DNA of 64,000 bases, from contig CAWIKP010000037.1 in assembly GCA_963836735.1 (NCBI GenBank), positions 496,001-560,000 on the forward strand, read 5' to 3'. The notes under the pieces are model-generated. The model was not told the origin of the DNA. It searched no databases and was given only the letters and a program-made list of their open reading frames with translations. Below are positions 21,882-32,072 of the stretch, piece by piece (positions within the stretch are counted from its first letter, which is position 1; each line of letters opens with the position of its first letter). The DNA comes from JACCXG01 sp963836735 (GTDB taxonomy: Bacteria > Acidobacteriota > Vicinamibacteria > Vicinamibacterales > 2-12-FULL-66-21). Both the position numbers and the translations under genes were made by a program.

Positions 21882-22053
21882 AGCATTCTTTGTTTGCGGG
21901 CGGGGCCCCACCCCCGCCCGCATCGCGCGGGGCCCCACCCCCGCGCGAAGATCGGGCCTCCGGCCCGGTGCTGCTAAGCAGCAACCGGCCGGAGGCCGGG
22001 CGAGCGGAGCGAGCAGCGCTTGGGGGTGGGGCCCCAAGCGCAACAGATAAATG
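21882..22053. repeat. Palindromic GGGGCCCC element with imperfect terminal inverted repeats
   Basis: Left end TCAGCATTCTTTGTTTGC; right end GCAACAGATAAATGC is its imperfect inverse. Inside are GGGCGGGGCCCCACCCCC, a second GCGGGGCCCCACCCCCGC, an inner palindrome GGCCTCCGGCC/GGCCGGAGGCC around GCTGCTAAGCAGC, and GGGGGTGGGGCCCCAAGC near the right end. The same left-end sequence recurs inverted near 45005-45025. It has no coding content, as in a MITE. Confidence 0.75.
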
Positions 22054-22069
22054 CAGACCGCCTATCGCA

Positions 22070-23237
22070 TCACCTGGTTGGCGAACCCGAACGGACTATC
22101 TCCCTCAATACCTCCATCGCGTGATCGATCTCCTCTTCGGTGTTGTAGAAGTGCGGCGACATCCGGATGCCGGCGCCGGGGCGGTAATCGATGATCACGT
22201 CGCGGCGGATCAGTTCCTGGGTGGCGGCGTAGCCATCGGGAACGTCGATGATGACGGCGCCGGCGCGCTCGGCATCAGCCTCAGGCGTGTTGACGCGAAA
22301 ACCGGCGGCATGCGCGTGGTTGATGAGGCGCCGAGTCAGGCGCAGCGAGCGTTCGCGAATGGCGTCGATGCCGATGCTCGCGACGATCTCGTATCCCGCC
22401 CGGGCCGCATAGAGCGCGGGGACGTTGGGCGTGCCGCTCTGGAACCGCTCGGGCGCGTCGGCGTACCGAATTGGCGCCGCCTCGAACGCAAACGGGTCCG
22501 CGTGCGCGGCCCAGCCAACGAATGCCGGCTCGAGCGTCGGCGCGAGGTCCGGCCGCACATAGAGGTAGCCGGCGCCAGGGCCGCCGCAGAGCCACTTCAC
22601 GGAACCGCCAACCGCGAAGTCGGCTCCGAGCGCCTGCAGATCGATTGGAATCACTCCGGCGGCCTGATAGATGTCCAGGATGACGTGCGCTCCGACCCGA
22701 TGGGCCTTTTCGATCACCGCGCGCGCATTCTGGATGTAACTGCTGCGGAAGAGTACCAGCGACAGCGGCACCAGGATGGTCCGCTCGTCGATGGCGTCGA
22801 GAAGCCGATCGAGGTTGGTGCGAATACCATCCTCGCCGGGGACGACGATGATCTCGGCACCGTAGCGCCGAAACCCTTCGAAGAGATAGATGTTGGTGGG
22901 GAACTCGAGACTGGTCAGGACGATCTTCCGCCGCGGGCCGTCGTAGCGGAAGCACGAGCCGATGATGCCCTGCGCCACGCTCGCGTTCTGGTGCATCGAG
23001 ATCGAACCCGAAGGCGCCCCGATGACCGGAGCGAGCAGATCGCCGACGGTCCGCCCCATCTCCCACCAGCCCTCGGACCACGCACGCACGCCACGGGTCA
23101 TCCACGCGTCGGCGAACGCGTGGACACTCGTCAACGGCGGCCCGCGGCATGGCGCCGAGCGAATGGCTGACCAGATAGGTGCAGGTCTCGAGAATAGGGA
23201 ACTCGGATCTGCGAATCGGGCTAGAGGGATTACTCAC
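22070..23237 (-). CDS. Kynureninase-like PLP enzyme (aminotransferase class V fold)
   Basis: About 388 residues, with a frame change near 23120. Motifs: LVSHSLGAMPR at the N terminus, as in kynureninases; cofactor-contacting MHQNASVAQ; DIYQAAGVIPID; the Schiff-base Lys in GGSVKWLCGGPGAGYLY; and a C-terminal GAGIRMSPHFYNTEEEID. Kynureninase cleaves kynurenine to anthranilate and alanine, but the class also includes desulfurases and lyases, so the substrate is not certain. The GTG start at 23237 overlaps the stop of the upstream PQQ dehydrogenase as GTGA, so the two are translationally coupled. Confidence 0.75.
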
Positions 23238-25342
23238 TTCGGCAACGCAAACGCCACATAGACACCCCCGCGCGGTCCGCGCGACTTGCCGCCGCTCGCG
23301 GCGATCACCACGAACTGCCGGCCGCCGCTCTCGTAGGTCGCCGGCGTCGCGTTCCCGGAAAACGGCAGCGTCGTTTCCCACAGCAGCGCGCCGGTCGCTT
23401 TGTCGTATCGCGTGGAACTTGCGATCGTGGTTGGTGGCGCCGATGAACACGAGGCCGCCGGCCGTGACGATCGGGCCGCCGTAGTTTTCGGTGCCGGTGT
23501 TCTTCAGGCCTTCTCTGCCAGCTCCGGGTACTCGCCAAACGGGATCTTCCAGGCGTACTCGCCGGTATTCAGGTTGATGGCGTTCAACGTGCCCCACGGC
23601 GGAGCGACCGCCGGGTAGCCGTCGGGATCGAGAAACTTGGGGTACCCGGTGAATCGATACTTCTCGTAGGTGGGCGTGATGACCGGCGCGTCGGTGGGCA
23701 CGTCCTCGCCGGTGACACGTACTGGACGATGGCGTTGAGCGCCGACGGCTGCAGGCTGTTGAACGCCGGCATGCGGCCCGATCCCTTCTGGATCACCGCG
23801 ACGATCTCCGCGCGAGACTTGCGGTCGCCAATCCCGATCAACGAAGGCAGCTGCGGCGGCGTGCCCTGGCGATCGTCCCGATGACACGGCGGCGCATTCG
23901 CGCAGATACAACGCCTTGCCGCTCTGGCCCGCATCATCCGGTGCCAGCAATCCGGTCCAGGCGAGATCGTTGGCGTTCACGTAATACAGCGCGCTCTCGG
24001 GATCGAACGCCTGTCCGCCCCATTCCGCGCCGCCGTCATAGCCCGGGAACACGAGCGTCGTCTGCCCGACCCGCAGCGGCGTGAAGGGCCCTTCGCTGCG
24101 CATCCTGCCAAACTGCTCGACCGCCCAGGCGTGCGCTTCTGGAGTACGGGTCGTGAGCAGGTCCTTCGTCAGCAGCTGTCGCGAAAACGGGGCCGGCTTC
24201 GTGGGGAGCGGCTGCGTCTCGGCCGCGATCTCGCCGGGGACGTCGCTCGGCGGGACCTTGCGGTATTCGATCGGGAACAGCGGCTTGCCGCTCGCGCGAT
24301 CGAAGAGGAACACGTAGCCCTGCTTGGTCGACTGCGCGACCGCCTGGATCGTGCGGCCGCCGTGCCTCACGGTCACGAGGTTGGGCGGCGACGGCGGGTC
24401 GCGGTCGAGGATGTCGTGCCGGACCAGTTGAAAGTGCCAGCGCCGCTTGCCGGTTGCGGCATCGAGCGCCAGCAGCGAATTCGCGTAGAGGTTGTCGCCG
24501 ACCCGGTTCGCGCCATAGAAGTCGGACGCGGCCGAACCCGTGGCGGCATAGACGATGCCGCGTTGCTCGTCGAGCGACATGCCGGACCAGCTGTTCGCGC
24601 CGCCGTTGTACTGCCAGGAGTCCTTCGACCAGGTCTCGTATCCGGGTTCGCCCGGATGCGGGATGGTGTGGAAGATCCACCGCAGCTTGCCGGTGCGCAC
24701 GTCGTACGCGCGGATGTGGCCCGGTGATCCTGGCAGCCCCTCGTTGACCCGGCCGCCGATGATCAGCAGATCCTTGTAGATTGCGCCTGGGGTGGTGAGC
24801 CGCACCGACTGGCCCTTTTCCTCGCGGCCCAGATCCTGCCGGAGGTCGAGCCGTCCGCTGGTGCCAAATTCCGCGATCGGTGCGCCGGTCTTCGCGTCGA
24901 GCGCGTAGAGATACTCGGCCACGCCGGCGAAGACTCGTGCCGGCGTCGTGCCATCGCCGCCCCAATACATGACGCCGCGGTTAGGGCCACGGCCCCCTTG
25001 CAGCTTCGCATCGAAGGTCCAGACGGGCTTGCCGGTAGCGGCCTCGAGCGCGAGGACGCGCTGGTTTGGAGAATAGGCATAGAGAAGGTCGCCGACGACG
25101 ACCGGCTGAGTCTGGAGGTCGCCCGATTCGCCGGTGTCGTACGTCCACGCCACCTCGAGGGTCGCCACGTTCTGCCGATTGATTTGCGTGAGGCTGGAGT
25201 AGCGTAGTTGCTCCGGTCCGCCGCCATAGGACGACCAGGAACGGTACGCAGCGGACTGACCCGAGCGTTGGGCTGCACCCGCGAGCGTCAATGTCGCAAC
25301 GGCGATGAGGATCCCTGGAACGTAACGGTGCACTGTCGTCAT
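23234..25342 (-). CDS. PQQ-dependent dehydrogenase with cytochrome c domain inserted in the propeller (frame-broken)
   Basis: A periplasmic quinoprotein of the glucose-dehydrogenase-like beta-propeller type, about 700 residues. The signal peptide follows MTTVHRYVPGILIAV. Propeller blades carry WTYDTGESGDLQTQPVVV, GGDGTTPARVFAGVAEYLYALDAKTG and YDGGAEWGGQAFDPESALYYV. A heme-binding CAACH follows LYLREC near 23890, then a small cytochrome domain (GRMPAFNSL) and the last blade (ENYGGPIVTAGGLVFIGAT) to VYVAFALPK. Frames change near 23890, 23715, 23515 and 23400. Heme and PQQ in one chain would pass electrons from an alcohol or sugar to the respiratory chain. Substrate unknown. Confidence 0.85.
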
Positions 25343-25502
25343 CCGTGCTATTCTCCGACCGTCGAACAGACGTTCCCTCCCGCCCGGCATCCCCCCGATC
25401 TTCCCCAGCTAACGCGAGAGGCGTCTGAAGAGCTTACCCGCTTGCGACGAAGAGGGGACAGTCCCCCCTGATGAATGATGAACGTCCCGTCGGGAAGGAG
25501 AA

Positions 25503-25880
25503 ATGGCCGTGAAGATGTTGAGACGGTTCGAACCTTACGCCTACACCCTGCTCCGCATCGTCGCTGGACTGTTGTTCCTGTTCCATGGTCTGCAGAAGTT
25601 CGGAATCATGGGTGGAGGGATGGTGCCGCTCATGGGAAAGCTGGGCCTGGCCGCGATCATCGAGACCGTGGGCGGCGCGCTCATCATGGTCGGGTTCGCG
25701 ACGTCGCCGGTCGCGTTCATCTGCAGCGGTGAGATGGCCTATGCCTACTTCACCCAGCACCAGCCCAAGGGGACCTGGCCGATCCAGAACCAGGGAGAGC
25801 TGGCCGCGTTGTACGCCTTCCTCTTCCTCTACATTTCCACGCGTGGCGCGGGCATGCTGAGCGTCGACGGGGCAAAGTGA
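25503..25880 (+). CDS. DoxX family membrane protein
   Basis: 125 residues with four hydrophobic helices: YTLLRIVAGLLFLFHGLQKF (family signature), AAIIETVGGALIMVGF, SPVAFICSGEMAYAYF and AALYAFLFLYIST. DoxX proteins are inner-membrane proteins linked to redox and thiol stress in some bacteria. AAGGAG at 25495-25500 is only two bases before the ATG at 25503, so GTG 25509 (MKMLRRFEPY) may be the true start. Its stop overlaps the next start as TGATG, forming a three-gene operon with two Nif3-like genes. Confidence 0.88.
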   Translation: MAVKMLRRFEPYAYTLLRIVAGLLFLFHGLQKFGIMGGGMVPLMGKLGLAAIIETVGGALIMVGFATSPVAFICSGEMAYAYFTQHQPKGTWPIQNQGELAALYAFLFLYISTRGAGMLSVDGAK

Positions 25881-26745
25881 TGCGGCTGACCCGGCGAGCA
25901 TTCGTCCAGGCGGCGGCCGCGCCGCTCCTGGTTGCGCCGGAGCAGGCACCGCCTCAGGTGGAGCTCACGGTCGCGCACTTCGTGGACCGGATTCGGGCTG
26001 CGGTGGCCCCGTGGCGTGAGAAGACGATCGACGGCTTCAAAGCGGGCGATCCCGTCGGTCGCACTCACGGGTGTCGCGGTGACGGTTGCGGCGCGCCTGG
26101 AGAACCTGCGCCGTGCCGCCTCCGCCGGCTGCAATCTCGTCATCACGCAGGAACCGGTCTTCTACGGCGCCAACGACGATCCCGGCAATCGCGCTTCCGA
26201 CGCGGTGTACCTGGCGAAGAAGGCCTACATCGACCAGGCGAAGCTCGTGGTGTGGCGATTCTCGGATCACTGGAGCGCGCGGCAGCCGGATCCGCGGGTC
26301 GCGGCAATTGCCGAGGCGCTGTCCTGGAAGGACGGCCCGGGCAGCGACAACATCTACCGGATCCCCGAGACCTCCTTGTCGTCGCTGATGGCCCACGTGA
26401 CCAAGCGACTCGGACTCCGCGGCGGCATGCGCACGGTCGGGGCTCCCGGGCATGCGGGTGCGCACCGTCCTGGTGAGCCCGGGCACGACCGATCTCGCCA
26501 CGACGGTTGCGCGGCTCAAAGGCGCCGACGTGGTGCTCGCGGGCGAGCCGCGCGAGTGGGAAGTCGTCCCGTACATGCTCGACGCGCGGGAGTCCGGCGC
26601 TGCCAAGGCACTCATCTCGATTGGACGAATCGTCTCGGAGGAGCCCGGGATGCGCGCCTGCGCTGCCTGGATTCGTACTCTCGCGCCGGGACTGCGAGTG
26701 GAAGCGCTGCCGGTCAGCGATCCGTTCTGGAACGCCGCATCATGA
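25880..26745 (+). CDS. Nif3-like dinuclear metal centre protein with Tat signal
   Basis: Begins MRLTRRAFVQAAAAPLLVAP, a twin-arginine signal, so this copy is predicted to be exported. The body resembles the Nif3/YbgI family: a two-metal pocket with the THEP-type segment replaced by CNLVITQEPVFYGAND, and WRFSDHW near the middle. Frame changes near 26055 and 26450 split it into pieces that rejoin if one C is removed at each. It ends in ATGA overlapping the following paralogue, which has the canonical HEPTF segment. Known Nif3 proteins are cytoplasmic and of uncertain function; an exported form with a changed His is unusual. Confidence 0.75.
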
Positions 26746-27516
26746 CCGCGCAGGAAATCGTCACCCGCATCCAGCAGCAGCTTGCCAGCCAGAAGATCAA
26801 CTGGCGAACGGAGACCGTGGACACGTTCAAGGCCGGTGACCCCGACACGGCGATCGCCGGGATTGCCACGACCGGCATGGCGACCTTCAGCGTGCTGAAG
26901 CGGGCCGCGAAGGCGAACCGGAACTTCGTGATCACGCACGAGCCGACTTTCTACAACCATCAGGATCAGACCGCCGCGCTCGCGCAGGATCCGACCTACG
27001 AGGCCAAGCAGCGTTTCATCAAGGACAACCGCCTGGTCGTCTGGCGCTTCCACGATCACGCGCACGCGCTTCGGCCGGATCCGCTGGTCGTCGGCTCGGC
27101 CCGTGCTCTCGGCTGGACCGCGTACGCGTCAGCCGACAGAGCCGCGTATCTACAACCTTCCGCCGACCACGCTCGGCGCGCTGGCGGCGGATATTGCACG
27201 GCGGCTGAAAGCACGCGCCATTCGCGTCGCCGGTGACCCGGCAATGAAGGTCGCGCGGGTCGCGCTCGGGCCGGGCTACGGCGTGCCGGCGCTGACGACC
27301 TCGTTCGATGTGGCGGTGGGCGGCGAGGCGTCCGAGTCCGGCGGCAACTCGGAATACCTGGCCGACGCCGCCGCAGCCGGTCAGCCGAAGGGAGTGATCC
27401 TGCTCGGCCACATGCTGTCGGAAGACTTCGGCATGTTCGAGGTCGCCGACTGGCTGCGCGGGTTCCTGCCCGATGTGCCGATCGAGTGGGTCTCGGCGGG
27501 GGAGCCGTTCTCGTAA
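26742..27516 (+). CDS. Nif3-like dinuclear metal centre protein
   Basis: About 258 residues, cytoplasmic, with no signal peptide. The conserved ITHEPTFYNHQD segment supplies metal ligands, with VVWRFHDHAHALRPD and the C-terminal GVILLGHMLSEDFGMFEVADW. One extra A near 27138 breaks the frame (SAD then EPRIYNLPP). It is a tandem paralogue of the preceding exported protein, with a four-base overlap. Members of this family are annotated as GTP cyclohydrolase-like, but the activity is unproven here. Confidence 0.8.
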
Positions 27517-27528
27517 TCGCCGAGTCCT

Positions 27529-27634
27529 CCGGCTGAAGCCGGAAGCCACCCGCCTCCGCGCTTCGGCGAGGCAGGCTCCGCCTTCGGGTTGCCTCACCGC
27601 ATCTGGTGGCTTCCGCCTTCAGGCGGAAGTCAGT
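27529..27634. repeat. Nested palindrome of the GGCGGAAG family
   Basis: Outer arms: GGCTGAAGCCGGAAGCCACC at about 27531-27550 and GGTGGCTTCCGCCTTCAGGC near 27605-27624. Inner arms: GGCGAGGCA and TGCCTCACCGC. The short hairpin CTTCCGCCTTCAGGCGGAAG also appears, with a TAAA loop, at 55297-55316. It lies between the Nif3 gene and the ABC operon promoter. Confidence 0.65.
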
Positions 27635-27637
27635 GCA

Positions 27638-27667
27638 TTGACATTTCTAAACTGAACCGTTTAGTAT
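27638..27667 (+). promoter_or_regulatory. Sigma-70-type promoter of the ABC exporter operon
   Basis: TTGACA (27638-27643) and TAGTAT (27662-27667) with an 18-base spacer, 21 bases before the ATG at 27689, which has AGAGG as a ribosome-binding site. The spacer and -10 box are covered by a palindrome, so repression is likely. Confidence 0.75.
27647..27664. promoter_or_regulatory. Probable TetR operator
   Basis: CTAAAC-TGAACC-GTTTAG is an inverted repeat with 6-base arms that overlaps the spacer and -10 box of the ABC operon promoter. TetR repressors of drug exporters bind such sites, and the operon's third gene encodes a TetR protein, so autoregulation is the simplest reading. Confidence 0.6.
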
Positions 27668-27688
27668 CTCAACCCTCCAGAGGTCCTC

Positions 27689-28479
<791 letters not shown>

Positions 28480-28483
<4 letters not shown>

Positions 28484-29232
28484 GCGCGATCTACATCCTC
28501 TGGCTGCGCGAGCTGAAGCGCTATTCGCGGTCGCGCGCGCAGATCGTCGCCTCGCTCGGCCAGCCGCTGCTGTATCTGCTCGTGCTCGGCTTCGGCCTCG
28601 GCCCGGTGTTCCAGCAGGCGGGGCAGGGCAGCTACCTGCAGTTCGTCGCGCCGGGCGTCATCGGCATGTCGGTGCTGTTCACGTCGATCTTCTCCGGGCA
28701 TCGGGCTGCTGTGGGATCGGCAGTTCGGCTTCCTCAAGGAGACGCTGGTCGCGCCGGTGCCGCGGCTGCACGATCATGATCGGCCGCACGCTGGGCGGCG
28801 CGACGGTCGCGATGATTCAGGGGCTGCTGGTGCTGGTCGTCTGCCTCATCGCCGGCTTCCGTCCCGTCGAGCCTGGCGCGCGCTGCCGCTGGCGATCGCT
28901 GTTCATGGCGCTGATCGCGATCGTCTTCGCGGCGCTGGGCACGGCGATCGGATCGACGCTGCAGAACATGCAGGGCTTTCAGCTGATCATGAACTTCCTG
29001 GTGATGCCGATCTTCTTCCTCTCGGGCGCGCTGTTTCCGCTCGACGACCTTCCGGCGGCCCTCGCGGTCGTCACCAGGCTCGATCCGCTGACCTACGGCA
29101 TCGACGGCCTGCGCGGCGCGCTCATCGGCATGACCCATTTCGGCGCTGGCCACCGACCTCGGCGTGCTGGCCGTCGTCGCCGTGGCCTTCCTCGTGCTCG
29201 GCGCGTACTCGTTCTCGAAAATCCAGGTCTGA
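28480..29232 (+). CDS. ABC-2 type transporter permease (DrrB-like, frame-broken)
   Basis: The membrane subunit paired with the preceding ATPase. Six hydrophobic segments are visible, including LGQPLLYLLVLGFGLGPVF, TVAMIQGLLVLVVCLIAGF, FQLIMNFLVMPIFFLSGALF (with the conserved ABC-2 motif) and a C-terminal VLAVVAVAFLVLGAYSF. Frame changes occur near 28700, 28770, 28885 and 29143; each looks like a one-base event between well-conserved halves. About 250 residues. It ends TGATG, overlapping the tetR start. Confidence 0.85.
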
Positions 29233-29876
29233 TGCGACCGCGGAGCGTGCGCGCGCACAACGACGTCCTCGAGGCCGCCTCGAGGCTCTTCGCCGAGCGC
29301 GGCATCGACGCCACCAGCATGGACGCGATCGCCGCTGCCTCCGGCGTCAGCAAGGCGACCATCTACAAGCACTGGCCGGACAAGGACGCGCTCTGCCTGG
29401 AAGTGCTGTCCCGGATTCACGGTCACGCCGACGCGTCGCCCTCACGCCTGACCGGCGATCTGCGCTCCGATCTCCTTGCCGTCCTCACGCACGAGCCGCC
29501 ACCACGGTTCGCAGAGATGCGCTCGCGCATGACGCCGCACCTCGTCTCTTACGGGATGAGGAATCCGGCGTTCGGCAAGGCGTGGCGCCTGCGTGTTCTC
29601 GAGCCGCCGCGGACCGAGCTCGCCGGGCTGCTGCGGCACGCCCGCGCGCAAGGCACGCTGTCGAAGGCCGTCGATATGGAGGTGGCGATCGCGATGCTGC
29701 TGGGCCCGCTCTTCTATCGCCACATCATGGGAATGGTGGATCGCCCCATCTCTTCCCGTCTGCCCGAAGACGTCGTCGACGCATTCCTGAAATCGCAGAG
29801 CGCTGGCAGAGTGCCGGGCGAATCCCGCCGGCCGGCGGCAGCAAAAGCCTCCCGCCGACGCCGGCGCGTCAGGTAG
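29232..29876 (+). CDS. TetR/AcrR family transcriptional regulator
   Basis: 214 intact residues. The N-terminal helix-turn-helix is classic: AASRLFAERGIDATSMDAIA, then ASGVSKATIYKHWPDKDALC. The C-terminal ligand domain carries a TetR_C-type sequence ending SSRLPEDVVDAFL. It is the third gene of the exporter operon, whose promoter bears a CTAAAC-N6-GTTTAG palindrome, so it probably represses its own operon until an exported compound binds. The last 30 residues are Arg/Ala rich and not part of the fold. Confidence 0.9.
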   Translation: MRPRSVRAHNDVLEAASRLFAERGIDATSMDAIAAASGVSKATIYKHWPDKDALCLEVLSRIHGHADASPSRLTGDLRSDLLAVLTHEPPPRFAEMRSRMTPHLVSYGMRNPAFGKAWRLRVLEPPRTELAGLLRHARAQGTLSKAVDMEVAIAMLLGPLFYRHIMGMVDRPISSRLPEDVVDAFLKSQSAGRVPGESRRPAAAKASRRRRRVR

Positions 29877-29962
29877 GACTGAGGAGCGAGGGTCGTATTC
29901 CGCCGCGACTTCAATACCAGGAGAACCGCAAGCCAGCAGGGTTCGCGCGATAGGATCAACGG

Positions 29963-30604
29963 ATGTCGAATCCCGGGAATCCTCATGCAGGTCAGCCGGT
30001 CCTGACGATGGGGCCCAAACCGGACCAGGCGCGGCTGGCCATGATTCTCGTTCACGGACGCGGAGCATCAGCCGAAGACATCCTGGGACTGGCCCGCGAG
30101 TTCCGGCAGTCCGACGTGGCCTATCTCGCGCCGCGGGCCGCGGGACACACCTGGTATCCGTACACGTTCCTGGCGCCAATCGAGAAAAACGAGCCCGCGC
30201 TGTCGTCGGCGCTGGGCGTTCTCGAGGGCCTCGTCTCGACGCTCGCTGAGCAGGGGCTTCCGCCCGAGCGCGTCCTCCTCCTGGGATTCTCGCAGGGAGC
30301 CTGCCTGTCGCTCGAGTTCACAGCGCGCAACCCGCGCCGTCATGCCGCCGTGATCGGGCTGAGCGGCGGCCTGATCGGCCCGCCCGGAACCCCTCGCAAC
30401 TATTCAGGGTCTGCCGCCGGCACGTTCGTGTTCCTCGGGTGCAGCGACGTCGATCCGCACATCCCGATCGAGCGGGTGCGGGAAACCGCAGAGGTCCTTC
30501 GCGGTCTCGGCGCGGTCGTCGACGAGCGCATCTACCATGGGATGGGGCATACGGTGAACCGTGACGAGATCGAGGCGGTGCGGATGATCTTGAGTGGCCT
30601 GTGA
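29963..30604 (+). CDS. Alpha/beta hydrolase, phospholipase/carboxylesterase family
   Basis: 213 intact residues of the YpfH/esterase group. Catalytic triad: Ser in LLLGFSQGACLSLEF, Asp in FLGCSDVDPHIP, His in YHGMGHTVNRDE. The oxyanion segment is ILVHGRGAS. Cytoplasmic, without a signal. Members hydrolyse small esters and some act with glyoxalases or dioxygenases. A TAGGAT at 29951-29956, six bases before the ATG, may be a -10 box. It stands alone between the exporter operon and the rhamnose genes. Confidence 0.85.
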   Translation: MSNPGNPHAGQPVLTMGPKPDQARLAMILVHGRGASAEDILGLAREFRQSDVAYLAPRAAGHTWYPYTFLAPIEKNEPALSSALGVLEGLVSTLAEQGLPPERVLLLGFSQGACLSLEFTARNPRRHAAVIGLSGGLIGPPGTPRNYSGSAAGTFVFLGCSDVDPHIPIERVRETAEVLRGLGAVVDERIYHGMGHTVNRDEIEAVRMILSGL

Positions 30605-30669
30605 ACGCCGGGGACAGCGGAACGCCGCACTGCGATATGCTGTGGCGCGATTTTCAGTAGGACTGCCTG

Positions 30670-31932
30670 ATGCCACATTCGATCGCACGCGCCTATGACG
30701 CCGCCCGGGACCAGTACGCCGAACACGGCGTCGACGTCGGCCAGGCGCTCCAGACCCTGGCCACCATCCCGATCTCGCTGCATTGCTGGCAGGGTGACGA
30801 TGTCGGCGGGTTCGAGCAGCTCGGCACGGGGCTCGGTGGCGGGCTGGCGGCGACCGGCAACTATCCGGGTAAGGCGCGGACACCGGACGAGCTCCGCTCC
30901 GATGCCGAGAAGGCGTTCTCGCTGATTCCCGGGCGCCATCGTTTCAACCTGCACGCGTTCTACGGCGACTTCGAGAGCCGGCGCGTCGACCGCGACCGGA
31001 TCGCACCGGAGCACTTTGCGGCCTGGATCGACTGGGCCCGGCGGCTCGGGATCGGGCTGGACTTCAATCCCACGTTCTTCTCGCATCCCAACGCGGCCGA
31101 CAACTTCACGCTGTCCCACGCCGATCCGGCCATTCGTGAGTTCTGGATCGCGCACGGTGTGGCATGCCGCCGGATTGGCGCGGCGATCGGCCAGACGCTC
31201 GGCAACACCTGCATCACCAATTTCTGGATTCCCGACGGGATGAAGGACACGCCCGTCGATCGGGTCGGTCCGCGCGAGCGGGTGCTGGCGGCGCTCGATG
31301 CGATCTTCGACGAGAACATCGATCCCGCGTACAACCGCGATGCGGTCGAGGGCAAGCTGTTCGGAATCGGCTGTGAAAGCTACACCGTGGGCTCGCACGA
31401 GTTCTATTACGGCTATGCGCTCACGCGGGGCAAGCTGCTGACGCTCGACTCGGGGCACTACCATCCGACCGAGACCGTCACCGACAAGATCAGCTCGGTC
31501 CTGATGTTCCTGCCCGAGCTGCTGCTGCACGTCAGCCGCGGCGTCCGCTGGGACAGCGATCACGTCGTCGTGCTGAACGATGATCTCGAGGCCGTGGCGC
31601 TGGAGCTCGTGCGCGGAACGTTCCTCGACCGCGTCCACATCGGGCTCGATTACTTCGACGCCAGCATCAACCGCGTCGCGGCGTGGACCATCGGCACGCG
31701 CAACATGATCAAGGCGCTGCTGAAGGCCCTGCTCGAGCCGGCCGCCTCGCTCCGCACCGCGGAGGCGCAGGGCGACTACACGGGCCGCCTGGCGCTGCTC
31801 GAGGAGGTCAAGACCCTGCCCTTCGGCGCCATCTGGGACCACTACTGCGAGTCCTCGAACGTGCCGGTCGGTCCGGCCTGGCTGCGCGAAGTGCAGACAT
31901 ACGAACAGAGAGTCCTTGCGTTGCGAGTCTAG
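30670..31932 (+). CDS. rhaA: L-rhamnose isomerase
   Basis: Interconverts L-rhamnose and L-rhamnulose. 420 intact residues. Family features: PISLHCWQGDDVGGFE near residue 35, the metal/substrate segment FNPTFFSHP, NFWIPDGMKD, LDSGHYHPTETV and WDSDHVVVLNDD, which hold the conserved His, Asp and Glu ligands. The following MFS transporter and two sugar-phosphate isomerase genes fit a deoxysugar catabolic group. Plant pectin and hemicellulose would supply rhamnose. No kinase or aldolase is seen in the window. Confidence 0.93.
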   Translation: MPHSIARAYDAARDQYAEHGVDVGQALQTLATIPISLHCWQGDDVGGFEQLGTGLGGGLAATGNYPGKARTPDELRSDAEKAFSLIPGRHRFNLHAFYGDFESRRVDRDRIAPEHFAAWIDWARRLGIGLDFNPTFFSHPNAADNFTLSHADPAIREFWIAHGVACRRIGAAIGQTLGNTCITNFWIPDGMKDTPVDRVGPRERVLAALDAIFDENIDPAYNRDAVEGKLFGIGCESYTVGSHEFYYGYALTRGKLLTLDSGHYHPTETVTDKISSVLMFLPELLLHVSRGVRWDSDHVVVLNDDLEAVALELVRGTFLDRVHIGLDYFDASINRVAAWTIGTRNMIKALLKALLEPAASLRTAEAQGDYTGRLALLEEVKTLPFGAIWDHYCESSNVPVGPAWLREVQTYEQRVLALRV

Positions 31933-32045
31933 CTCTCAGCTGTCAGCTGTCAGTTCTCAGCTTTCAGTTCCCGGCTTCCAGCTTCCAGCTGCCAGTTCGA
32001 CGTGATGAGCTGGCTATCCGAGCTGCTGCTAGCTGATAGCTGCCA
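31933..32045. repeat. Heptad array (CAGCTGT / CAGTTCT type)
   Basis: Starts in the base after the rhaA stop codon: CTCTCAGCTGTCAGCTGTCA, then CAGTTCT, CAGCTTT, CAGTTCC and CCGGCTTCCAGCTTCCAGC. The degenerate right arm has AGCTGGCTA and GCTAGCTGATAGCTG. The unit differs from the CTCCCAA family, but the period of seven and the inverted arms are the same. Confidence 0.7.
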
Positions 32046-32072
32046 TTCGCCCTATAGTCATCAACCGACCCT

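Noticed and set aside
22281..23597. A separate 438-codon gene on the minus strand between the kynureninase-like and PQQ genes
   Set aside because: It joins the end of the PQQ gene and the N terminus of the kynureninase-like gene in shifted frames; the remainder is shadow.
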